61,805 nt of DNA from DASRJG01 sp032124015 (lineage in GTDB: Bacteria; Acidobacteriota; Polarisedimenticolia; Polarisedimenticolales; DASRJG01). The notes under the pieces are model-generated. The model did not search any database. It was not told the origin of the DNA and saw only the letters and a list, made by a program, of their open reading frames with translations. Of the stretch, positions 34,493 through 42,103 are shown piece by piece. Location of the stretch: positions 1 through 61,805 of the forward strand of contig JAQBEH010000092.1 of NCBI GenBank assembly GCA_032124015.1, read 5' to 3'. Position numbers and translations under genes: made by a program. Positions within the stretch are counted from its first letter, which is position 1; each line of letters opens with the position of its first letter.

Positions 34493-35786
34493 GGTGCTCG
34501 AGCGCACGTTGAACCGCCTTTCCCGTCAAGGTGATGACGAGAGGTTCCGCCAGCTCTTCACCTTCTTCGCTTGGAGCGCGCTCGCCGCCTACGTGGATTT
34601 CTGGAACCGGACGGGACGAAAGCACGAGATCGCCGAGCCCGACCTCACGAACGTCATCGTACCGACGCACGACTACCAGACGGGTGCACGCATCGTCTCA
34701 CTCTCCGCGGTGCGCGAGCACCGAGGGCTCGTCCCGATGCTCCGCTTCTTTCGCGAGGAACTCGTCGAGGCGGCCGAGCGAGCCCACCCGGTGCTGGCCG
34801 GGCTCGTCGGCTGGGACGGGCTTTTCACGCCGCTCCTCGAGATCGTCGGCGAGGACGAAGGGACGCGACTGCTCCGCGAGGTCCTTCACAAAGAAGGCGA
34901 CGAGTCCCCCGACGAGTTCCGCTCCGCGCTGAAGACCTTTCTCGCCGGGATCGAAACGCGCGGGTTCGTCCCGATGCGCTTGCACTTCGCCATCAACCGC
35001 TACCGTCGTTGGGCCGCGCTCTCCGTGGACCCGACCTCGCAAGCTCGCGCGCGCACGTTGCAAGAGTTCTGGGACACGTACGGCCTCGCACGGGTCGCGC
35101 GCGGGTACCCCGAGACCCGTGCTCGCTTCTTCCTGGAGACCGTATTCAACGGCGCCCCGGGGCCCCTCGTCGCCGGGCTCGAGACGATCGCGCTTGCTCT
35201 CCGCCGCCGGAAGCTCGATGGCGACGCCCTGATCGACGCGATTACCGAGTTGCGCTCGCGCCTAGACGTCGCCCCGGACGACGATTACTTCCTCGCGCGG
35301 CTATCGTTCCCTTACCTGCGTCCCGAGGACGCCGCGGAATTCGTTCAGTCGGACTCCGGCGGCCGGTCCCAAGGCGACATCGTCGTCAGGCTCGAGGATC
35401 AGAACGGGGCCCCATTCCTGGTCCGCCACGCCCTCTCGCCGAGGGAGGTCGGCCGGTTGCATCGCCTGTTCGTCGCGGCGAAGCTCGACATCCGTTTCCG
35501 CGCCGAGCATCAGTACCTGGTCGCGGTGAACGACCGGGGGACCCTGATCGGGGGGATCTACTACGAATTGGAGGGCGAGGGGCGCAGCGCGCACCTCGAA
35601 AAGATCGTGGTGGCCGAGCGCCTCCGGAAGAAAGGCGTCGCCGACGGCCTGATGAAGGAGTTCTTCAACCGCGTTCGGGCCGCCGGGGCGACGACCGTCA
35701 CAACCGGCTTCTTCCGCCCCGAGTACTTCTACGGCTACGGCTTCAAGCTCGAAAAGCGCTACGCCGGCCTCGTGAAGGAATTATAG
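34098..35786 (+). CDS. AMP-ligase fusion, C-terminal part with GNAT acetyltransferase domain
   Basis: Meaningful sequence in this frame begins at about 34244 (IWIRPLGARHDKAVHRITVQ); residues before it are shadow translation. Removing one base from the C7G6 tract at 34231-34243 joins it to the upstream frame and gives one protein of 1580 residues. The middle part (WTEEFIPGEVLERTLNRLS, LTNVIVPTHDYQTGARI) is unrecognised and may be a kinase-like fold. The last 130 residues form a GNAT domain with LEKIVVAERLRKKGVADGLM as the acetyl-CoA loop and FFRPEYFYGYGFKLEKRY. The break may be an assembly error or a real mutation. Confidence 0.8.
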   Translation: MWLRSMRRYPRGTASESWTRFAARRCSVRRSSCSRAARFRTWATSPPGGIWIRPLGARHDKAVHRITVQTRFQGSYDLAVNVNQVRTPDQVREEIRWLTLCGEPGAHDPLVEDFGGYWPQQDLWTEEFIPGEVLERTLNRLSRQGDDERFRQLFTFFAWSALAAYVDFWNRTGRKHEIAEPDLTNVIVPTHDYQTGARIVSLSAVREHRGLVPMLRFFREELVEAAERAHPVLAGLVGWDGLFTPLLEIVGEDEGTRLLREVLHKEGDESPDEFRSALKTFLAGIETRGFVPMRLHFAINRYRRWAALSVDPTSQARARTLQEFWDTYGLARVARGYPETRARFFLETVFNGAPGPLVAGLETIALALRRRKLDGDALIDAITELRSRLDVAPDDDYFLARLSFPYLRPEDAAEFVQSDSGGRSQGDIVVRLEDQNGAPFLVRHALSPREVGRLHRLFVAAKLDIRFRAEHQYLVAVNDRGTLIGGIYYELEGEGRSAHLEKIVVAERLRKKGVADGLMKEFFNRVRAAGATTVTTGFFRPEYFYGYGFKLEKRYAGLVKEL

Positions 35787-35794
35787 GGGACGCG

Positions 35795-35817
35795 GAAAAG
35801 GGGAGTGTCCCCTGTTC
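35795..35817. terminator. Palindromic repeat between convergent genes
   Basis: GAAAAGGGGAGTGTCCCCTGTTC has a 6-bp perfect core (AGGGGA/TCCCCT) around GTG, with outer pairs broken once. It lies between the stop of the GNAT fusion and the stop of the convergent SDR gene. Like the copy at 22578, it is placed to stop both transcripts. Confidence 0.7.
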
Positions 35818-35828
35818 TGTGGATTCTA

Positions 35829-36530
35829 TTACGTATAGCCGTACACGGGGACGAGGGCGGCGCGGGTCACGGCGTTTTGTGGTGAGGCGAGAAACGCGAT
35901 GGTGGCCGCGACCTCGCCGAGCTTCGGCCAGGTCGAGTAGTCGGAGTCGGGCCAAGATTTGCGATTGGCTTGGGTGTCCATCGTCGAGGGGACGACGGCG
36001 TTTACCCAGATCCCCTCTGCGGTGACCTCCTCGGCCAGAGCCAACGTGAGGGCCGCGACCGCGGCCTTGCTCATGGCGTAGGCGATCTTTCCCCCGCCTC
36101 GCCTCGGCTCGACACCGGGCTGCGACGCGACGTTGACGATCCTACCGCCCCTCCCGCGCATCGCCCTGACCGCCTCGCGGGAGCACAGGAAGGCCGACAC
36201 CGTGTTCGCGTCGAGCATCTTTTTCAGATCCGCGAGCGCCGTCTCGTCGATCCGGGACATCGCGAAGCCGCCCGCGCAGTGAATCGACGCCCAGAGCGGC
36301 GGAAGGCCGGCGTAAAACGTGTCCACGGCCGATTCGTCGCCGAGATCGGAAACCGCAGCGACGCGAACCCGATCCCCCGATCCCGCATAGAGGGCGAAGG
36401 CCTTGTCGGGGGTGCGCACGGGGAGGTGGACCGTCGCGCCGGCGCCGAGCAGGTGGCGCGCGACGGCCTCGCCCAACTCTCCCGTGGCACCGGTGACGAC
36501 GACGTGAAGGTCGGCAAATTCAGTGCTCAT
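35829..36530 (-). CDS. Short-chain dehydrogenase/reductase
   Basis: This 233-residue SDR has the cofactor loop VTGATGELGEAVA, an acidic DLGDES after strand 3, the catalytic Ser in NVASQPG and YAMSK with the active Tyr and Lys. It reduces or oxidises an alcohol/ketone using NAD(P)H; the substrate is unknown. AAAGGAG at 8-nt spacing fixes the ATG at 36530. It starts divergently from the three-domain fusion gene. Confidence 0.87.
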   Translation of the reverse strand: MSTEFADLHVVVTGATGELGEAVARHLLGAGATVHLPVRTPDKAFALYAGSGDRVRVAAVSDLGDESAVDTFYAGLPPLWASIHCAGGFAMSRIDETALADLKKMLDANTVSAFLCSREAVRAMRGRGGRIVNVASQPGVEPRRGGGKIAYAMSKAAVAALTLALAEEVTAEGIWVNAVVPSTMDTQANRKSWPDSDYSTWPKLGEVAATIAFLASPQNAVTRAALVPVYGYT

Positions 36531-36577
36531 GCGTGCTCGCTCCTTTGCGAAACCCGTCGCAGGACGGCTGCCCCTGC

Positions 36578-36583
36578 TAGACT
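36578..36583 (+). promoter_or_regulatory. -10 box of the three-domain fusion gene
   Basis: TAGACT ends 8 nt before the GTG at 36592, with no Shine-Dalgarno in between. This matches the TANNNT-start spacing seen at other first genes in the window and supports the GTG choice. Confidence 0.35.
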
Positions 36584-36591
36584 CCGGCCCC

Positions 36592-39189
36592 GTGCACCCC
36601 GTTCGAAAACTGGCCCGCGTGCTCGGGGCATCCTACCTCGTACTCGTCGCCGTTTCGTGCGTGGTGCGCCACACGCGCCCCGCCCAGTCCCCCGTCGAAC
36701 CCGGCACCCCGCTTGCGCAGGTTTCCGCTATCGACGGCGACCGGACCCTCGATCGCACGATCCGACTGGCTTATCAACAGGCGGGCCCGACGGAGAATTC
36801 CCAGGCCGGAGTGGTGGTGCTCCTCCATGGCAGCCCGGGCAGCAAGCACGACTTCGCGACCGTCGTTCCGGAACTGGCCAAGCGCTATCACGTGATCGTC
36901 CCCGACCTCCCGGGATTCGGCGATTCCGAGCGCGAGATTCCGGACTACTCGTTCCGCGCCCACGCCCGCTACGTGCTCGAGCTCCTCGACACCCTCGGGA
37001 TCGATGACGTCCACGTCGTGGGGTTCAGCATGGGCGGCGGCGTGGCGCTCTCCATGGCCGACCTCGCGCCGCGACGCGTGCGCTCGATCACGATGCTGTC
37101 CGCGATCGGCGTCCAGGAGATGGAGCTTCTGGGCGAGTTCACCCTCAACCACGCGCTGCACGGCGCGCAGCTCGCGGGGCTTTGGGGGCTGCGCGAACTG
37201 ACGCCTCACTTCGGCTGGCTGGATGACGCCGTCCTCGGGATCCCCTACGCGCGTAATTTCTACGACTCCGATCAGCGCCCGCTGCGCGAGATCCTCTCGC
37301 GCTGGGCCGGTCCGATGCTGATCGTGCACGGCCGGCACGACCCCCTCGTCCCGATCGAGGCCGCGCGCGAGCACGCGCGGATCGTCCCGCAAAGCGAGTT
37401 CGTCGTCACCGAAGAGAGCCACTTCATGGTCTTCCAGGAGGGGCAAAGCGTTGCGGCGACGCTCCTCGCATTTCTCGCGCGTGTCGACCGCGGCGAGGCG
37501 GTGATCCGGACCGGTGCCGACCCCGTACGCGTCGCGGTCGCGTCCGTCGCGTTCGACCCCCACCTCCTCCCGCCTATTTCCGGCCTCCCGTGGTTGATCG
37601 TGCTCGCCCTGATCGCGCTCGCAACGTTGGTCAGCGAGGACCTGACCTGCATCGGCGCGGGGCTGCTCGTGACCACCGGACGCTTGGGCTTCGTGCCCGC
37701 GACCGCCGCCTGCCTCGTCGGAATCGTCGCGGGCGACCTCTGCGCGTTTTTCGTGGGGCGCGTGTTCGGTCGGGCGGTTTTGGCACGCGCGCCGATGAAG
37801 TACCTCGTGACGGAAACGCAAGTGCAGCAGGCCTCGGCGTGGTTTCGCGAACACGGTCCGGCGGTTATTCTCGCCAGCCGCTTCCTGCCGGGCTCACGCG
37901 TCGCGACGTTCATCTCGGCCGGCGTGCTGCACACACCGTTTTGGATCTTCGCCCTGTGGTTTGGCCTGGCCGCGCTGGCCTGGACGCCGCTTCTCGTCGG
38001 GATCGCGGCGCTCGTCGGCGCCCAGATCCTCGAACTCTTCCAACGGTTCCAAGTCTGGGCGGTCCCCGCGGCGGTCGTCACGACGGTGGTCGTACTGATG
38101 GTCCTGCGCGTCCTGCCACGGCTCTTTTCGTGGCGCGGCCGGCGCCTGCTCGTGGCGACGTGGAAACGCACGGTGCGCTGGGAGTATTGGCCGCCGTTCG
38201 TCTTTTACGCCCCGGTCGCGCTCTACGTGCTCTGGCTCGGCATTCGTCACCGCGGACTGACGTTGTTCACCGCGGCGAACCCCGCGATCGAAGCGGGAGG
38301 ATTCATCGGCGAGTCCAAGGCCATGATCCTCGACGGACTCGCGTCAGCCGGCGACGCCGTGCCGCCTTGGCGGCTCCTCGAGGCGACGCGCGATGTCGCG
38401 TTCCGCTGCGCGGACGTCCGCCGCTTCGCCGCGGATAACGGCCTCGCGTTCCCGATCGTCCTCAAGCCCGATGCCGGTCAACGCGGCTCCGGGGTCCTCG
38501 TCGCCCGTAGTTGGGCCGCGATCGATTCCTATCTCTCCCGGGCGCGTTACGACGTGATCGCTCAGGCCTACGCTCCCGGCGAGGAGTACGGCGTCTTTTA
38601 CGTGCGAAAGCCCTCCGAAGAGCACGGCCGGATCTTCGCGATCACCGAGAAGCGGCAGCCGGTGGTCGTGGGCGACGGGCGCCGTACGCTCGAGGACCTG
38701 ATCCTCGCCGACCCGCGCGCGGTCGCGATGGCGGCGGTCTACCTCGTCGAGCAGAAGGCGCGCCTGCGCGAGGTGCTGCCCGCCGGCGAACGCGTGCAGC
38801 TCGTCGAGCTGGGCACGCACTGCCGTGGCGCCTACTTCGGGGACGGGATCCGCTTGAACACGCCGGAACTTGCGGCCGCGATCGACCGCGTCAGCCGGAC
38901 GTTTGACGGATTCTTCTTCGGCCGCTACGACGTACGCTCGTCTTCGTTGGCCGACTTCCGCCGGGGCGTATTTCAGATCATCGAGCTGAACGGAGTCACC
39001 TCGGAGGCGACGTCGATTTACGACCCGGCGAACAGCCTCCTCGACGCCTACCGGACGCTCTTTTGTCAGTGGCGACTCGCGTTTGCCATCGGGGGGGAAA
39101 ACCGCGAACGTGGCGCCGCGCCGGCGAGTCTTCCGGCCCTGGTGAAGCTTGTCGTCCGTTATCGGGCGACCTCAGGCGGGCACCCTTGA
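36592..39189 (+). CDS. Alpha/beta hydrolase-VTT (DedA-like)-ATP-grasp fusion membrane protein
   Basis: The 865-residue protein has three modules. Residues 1-300 comprise an N-terminal hydrophobic anchor and an alpha/beta hydrolase with VVLLHGSPGSKHDF, the nucleophile elbow GFSMGG, an Asp in HGRHDPLVP and a His in SHFMVF. Residues about 332-515 form a DedA/VTT membrane domain (VSEDLTCIGAGLLV, ILASRFLPGSRVATF), a family linked to flipping of undecaprenyl phosphate and phospholipids. Residues about 600-830 resemble an ATP-grasp ligase (PIVLKPDAGQRGSGVLV, then IELNGVTSEATSIYDP). The GTG at 36592 follows a -10-like box by 8 nt. It may release, transport and ligate an envelope metabolite. Confidence 0.8.
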   Translation: MHPVRKLARVLGASYLVLVAVSCVVRHTRPAQSPVEPGTPLAQVSAIDGDRTLDRTIRLAYQQAGPTENSQAGVVVLLHGSPGSKHDFATVVPELAKRYHVIVPDLPGFGDSEREIPDYSFRAHARYVLELLDTLGIDDVHVVGFSMGGGVALSMADLAPRRVRSITMLSAIGVQEMELLGEFTLNHALHGAQLAGLWGLRELTPHFGWLDDAVLGIPYARNFYDSDQRPLREILSRWAGPMLIVHGRHDPLVPIEAAREHARIVPQSEFVVTEESHFMVFQEGQSVAATLLAFLARVDRGEAVIRTGADPVRVAVASVAFDPHLLPPISGLPWLIVLALIALATLVSEDLTCIGAGLLVTTGRLGFVPATAACLVGIVAGDLCAFFVGRVFGRAVLARAPMKYLVTETQVQQASAWFREHGPAVILASRFLPGSRVATFISAGVLHTPFWIFALWFGLAALAWTPLLVGIAALVGAQILELFQRFQVWAVPAAVVTTVVVLMVLRVLPRLFSWRGRRLLVATWKRTVRWEYWPPFVFYAPVALYVLWLGIRHRGLTLFTAANPAIEAGGFIGESKAMILDGLASAGDAVPPWRLLEATRDVAFRCADVRRFAADNGLAFPIVLKPDAGQRGSGVLVARSWAAIDSYLSRARYDVIAQAYAPGEEYGVFYVRKPSEEHGRIFAITEKRQPVVVGDGRRTLEDLILADPRAVAMAAVYLVEQKARLREVLPAGERVQLVELGTHCRGAYFGDGIRLNTPELAAAIDRVSRTFDGFFFGRYDVRSSSLADFRRGVFQIIELNGVTSEATSIYDPANSLLDAYRTLFCQWRLAFAIGGENRERGAAPASLPALVKLVVRYRATSGGHP

Positions 39190-39194
39190 CCTCA

Positions 39195-39760
39195 TCAGGC
39201 CGGCGAGGGCCCTGACGAAGCCTGATGCGCGGTCTCCCGGAAACGTCTTGGGGACATGCCGGGCCAACGACGGAACGCACGATGGAACGCGGTCGGGTCC
39301 GAGGCGGCGACGGCGAGGTCGTCCCGCTTCAGGACGATCGCCGTGTGGGGCGCCTCGCGCGGAACGATGTCGCGCGTTGTGATCTCGCGGACCCCCGAAA
39401 CGATCCAGGCGACGTCGAGCTCGGTCAACGCGTGAATCGCCTCGAGCACCGGGTGCCCCTCGAACGTGATCGTCGCCGCGAGCCCGGCCTCTTCGAATTC
39501 GATGCGATTGTGGTCGCCCATGATGCGACCGTAACGTACCAATCGTTTGAGCGCGTCTCGGAGCGTGGCGGAGTGGAGCATCGCGTAGCCGATCAGTCCG
39601 CCGTCGCGCACGGTGCGCGATCGCGGCGATGGAGTGAAGCGGGAGCCTCGCGTCTGGATTTTCAGGGAGCGGCGCGGTCCATTCCCATGCGAACCGCGTC
39701 GTTCAGCAGAAGCTGCACGATACGGACGAGGTAGGTCGGCTCCGGGCTTGATGGAGTCAT
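39195..39760 (-). pseudogene. Degraded AraC-family regulator
   Basis: Fragments of an AraC regulator lie in different frames. From the ATG at 39760, MTPSSPEPTYLVRIVQLLLN matches the start of the ligand-binding domain and stops at 39662-39664. A shifted frame then gives GLIGYAMLHSATLRDALKRL and later SDPTAFHRAFRRWPGMSPRRFR, the end of the second AraC helix-turn-helix. The first DNA-binding helices and part of the sensor domain are missing, so both a frameshift and an internal deletion are likely. It lies between the fusion gene and the sigma-factor gene. Confidence 0.7.
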
Positions 39761-39933
39761 CGAAAAAGCTCGCTCCTTTTCGCGGTACCGGCCTCCGATC
39801 GTAACCGATCTCCTCGAGGAAAACGCTGTACGACAGGCAAAAACGAGGACGTCGCGTTCGGCCAAGAACTTGGCGCCCGCAGCCCATGCCCTGCGGGGAG
39901 GGTCTCCCTATCGTCGGTGGACAGGAGGCTCAC

Positions 39934-40833
39934 ATGCAAACGACCGACTCGTTCCACCTGGTTCCCGCCGCATCATCCCCGCTGCGGAATCGTCCGCGGC
40001 CCTCGACGCGTCGTGCGGTCTCCCCCCGTGAGATCGAACGGCTGTTCAACGAAGCCCGCAAGCTCGTCCCCATGTTCGCCCGGCGTTACATCGGCCGGGG
40101 CGTCCCCTTCGAGGACCTGGTCGGAGCGGGGAACCTCGGGGTGGTCGAGGCCGCGTACCGGTTCGACGCGAGCCGCGGCGTGAAGTTCGGGTCGTACGCG
40201 GCCTGGTGGATCCGGAAAGCGATCGTGGGCACGCTCGGAACCGACGCCTCGGTCGTCGCCGTCCCGCGCTACTCGTTCAACCGGCGCCGCCGCGTTCTCG
40301 AAGCGATCGCGTCCGGCCACGCCGAGGGTTTGCACGATCGCGCCCCGGACGATGTGGCCTCCGCGCTGGGGTTGTCGGCCAGGCAGGTCGAGCAGGCGCT
40401 GTCGTTTTCGGTCGGCGTCATCTCGCTCGACGCTCCCATGGGCCGCGACGGGCGTCACAATATCGGGGAACGGCTCGCCGGGCCCGCCGAGGAAGGGCCC
40501 GAGGCCGTCGTGCTCGATCGCGATCGCGCGCGCCGCGCCCGCACCGCGTTGTCCGTACTCTCCCCCCGGCAGCGTCTCGTGATCAGGCTACGCTTCGGCG
40601 TCGGTGAGGACGGTGCCGAGCCCGCCTCGCTGACCGAAATTGCCCGCATGATCGGGCTCAGTCGCGAGCGCGTGCGACAAATCGAGGGAGAGGCCTTGGC
40701 GGCGGTCCGGCACGAACTCGAGCGTTCCGGAGGGAAGCCGGTCGCGGGTGAACCCTCAGGAGGCGGTCACCGCGGATGCAACCTTCGTCTTGAGCCATTC
40801 GGTCGTGACGCTCTTCGGCCGCTCGAGCGGTAA
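39934..40833 (+). CDS. RNA polymerase sigma-70 family factor
   Basis: This 299-residue factor has region 2 (GVPFEDLVGAGNLGVVEAAY, then RGVKFGSYAAWWIRKAI), a short region 3 and region 4 with LSPRQRLVIRLRFG and IGLSRERVRQIEGEAL. It lacks the region 1.1 and long spacer of a housekeeping factor, so it is an alternative group 2/3 sigma. GGAGG 6 nt before the ATG at 39934 supports the start. The tail beyond region 4 overlaps the convergent gltA 3' end by 78 bp. The regulon is unknown. Confidence 0.88.
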   Translation: MQTTDSFHLVPAASSPLRNRPRPSTRRAVSPREIERLFNEARKLVPMFARRYIGRGVPFEDLVGAGNLGVVEAAYRFDASRGVKFGSYAAWWIRKAIVGTLGTDASVVAVPRYSFNRRRRVLEAIASGHAEGLHDRAPDDVASALGLSARQVEQALSFSVGVISLDAPMGRDGRHNIGERLAGPAEEGPEAVVLDRDRARRARTALSVLSPRQRLVIRLRFGVGEDGAEPASLTEIARMIGLSRERVRQIEGEALAAVRHELERSGGKPVAGEPSGGGHRGCNLRLEPFGRDALRPLER

Positions 40834-42084
40834 TCCCACGGCGCGATCGAGGATCAGGGAGGCCAGGACGCCCATCGCCCGCGAGACGCCGAACAGGACG
40901 GTGAAGAAGTCGAACTCGTTCATCCCGTAGTGGACGAGGAGCACGCCCGAGTGAGCGTCGACGTTCGGCCACGGATCTTTCGCCTTCCCCTGCTTCATCA
41001 GGATGTCGGGGACGATTTCGTAAAGCATCTTCACGATCCGGAAGTTCTCGTCGTCGGGGAGGTTCTGGAGCGCGAACTCGCGCTGCGCCATGTAGCGCGG
41101 GTCGGTCGCGCGCAACACGCCGTGGCCGTAACCCGGGATCACTTGGCCGCTGTTCAACGTATCCCAGACGAACGCGGAGAGCTGTTCCTTGCTCGGCACG
41201 CCTCCGCCGAGCTTCTCCTTCACGCCGATGAGCCACCGCATCACTTCCTGGTTCGCCAAGCCGTGGAGCGGGCCGGCGAGCCCGTTCATCCCGGCGGCGA
41301 GGCACAGGTACGGATCCGACAGGGCCGAGCCCACGAGGTGGGTGGTGTGCGCGCTGACGTTACCCCCTTCGTGGTCGGCGTGAATCGACATGTAGAGGCG
41401 CATCAACTCGCGGAATCCATCGCCGTCGAATCCGAGCATATGCGCGAGGTTGGCCGACCAGTCGAGGCTTGCATTGGTCGACGGCGGGATGTGCTTGCCA
41501 TTCTTGTACGAGCGCCGGTAGATGTACGCCGCCAGTGCGGGCATGCGCCCGAGCAGGAGGTTCACGTCCTCGTACATCGCCTCCCAGTGCTCCGATTTCG
41601 GCATCCCCTCGCGATACCGCCGCGCGAAGATCGAATCGCTTTGCATCGCCAGGATGCCGATCGACAACTGGGTCATGGGGTGGGTTGAAATCGGAAGCTG
41701 GTCGAGGGTGCGCATCACATGATCGGGAAGAGTTTCGTTCGCGCGCCAGCTTGCCGTCACTTCGGCAACCTGCGCTGCGGTCGGCACATCGCCGGTCAAG
41801 AGCAGCCAGAACACCCCTTCGGGAAGGGGCTGCGCCCCTTGCGACGCCTTCGGAAGCTGGGCCTGGAGCTCCGGGATCGACAGGCCGCGGTAGCGGATCC
41901 CCTTCTGCGGATCGACCGAGGAGGTCTCCGTGACCATGCATTTGACGCTGCGCATCCCGCCGTACGCCTGGGACACGGTGACTTCGGCGATCGACGTGTT
42001 GCCGTGAGCGGCGAGAAGGGCCTCGATTTCCTTCTTGAGGGTTGTCGTTTTCGTTGCGAGGCTGGCTTTGAGGGATTTAGACAT
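40756..42084 (-). CDS. gltA: Citrate synthase, eukaryotic-like type
   Basis: Citrate synthase condenses oxaloacetate and acetyl-CoA. The 442-residue sequence resembles the mitochondrial and long bacterial form: GIRYRGLSIPELQ, the His in GPLHGLANQE and PGYGHGVLRATDPRY are present. The ATG at 42084 is chosen because GGAG then has 8-nt spacing; the ATG two codons earlier is too close. It starts 19 bp after the uvrA stop and is probably cotranscribed. Its 3' end overlaps the convergent sigma-factor gene. Confidence 0.94.
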   Translation of the reverse strand: MSKSLKASLATKTTTLKKEIEALLAAHGNTSIAEVTVSQAYGGMRSVKCMVTETSSVDPQKGIRYRGLSIPELQAQLPKASQGAQPLPEGVFWLLLTGDVPTAAQVAEVTASWRANETLPDHVMRTLDQLPISTHPMTQLSIGILAMQSDSIFARRYREGMPKSEHWEAMYEDVNLLLGRMPALAAYIYRRSYKNGKHIPPSTNASLDWSANLAHMLGFDGDGFRELMRLYMSIHADHEGGNVSAHTTHLVGSALSDPYLCLAAGMNGLAGPLHGLANQEVMRWLIGVKEKLGGGVPSKEQLSAFVWDTLNSGQVIPGYGHGVLRATDPRYMAQREFALQNLPDDENFRIVKMLYEIVPDILMKQGKAKDPWPNVDAHSGVLLVHYGMNEFDFFTVLFGVSRAMGVLASLILDRAVGLPLERPKSVTTEWLKTKVASAVTAS

Positions 42085-42103
42085 GATCATGACTCCGAGA
42101 GGT

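Noticed and set aside
39195..39887. Intact 230-residue regulator in the minus-strand frame
   Set aside because: The frame's first half is not homologous to a regulator; AraC motifs are split between frames and the first HTH helices are missing, so it is called a pseudogene.
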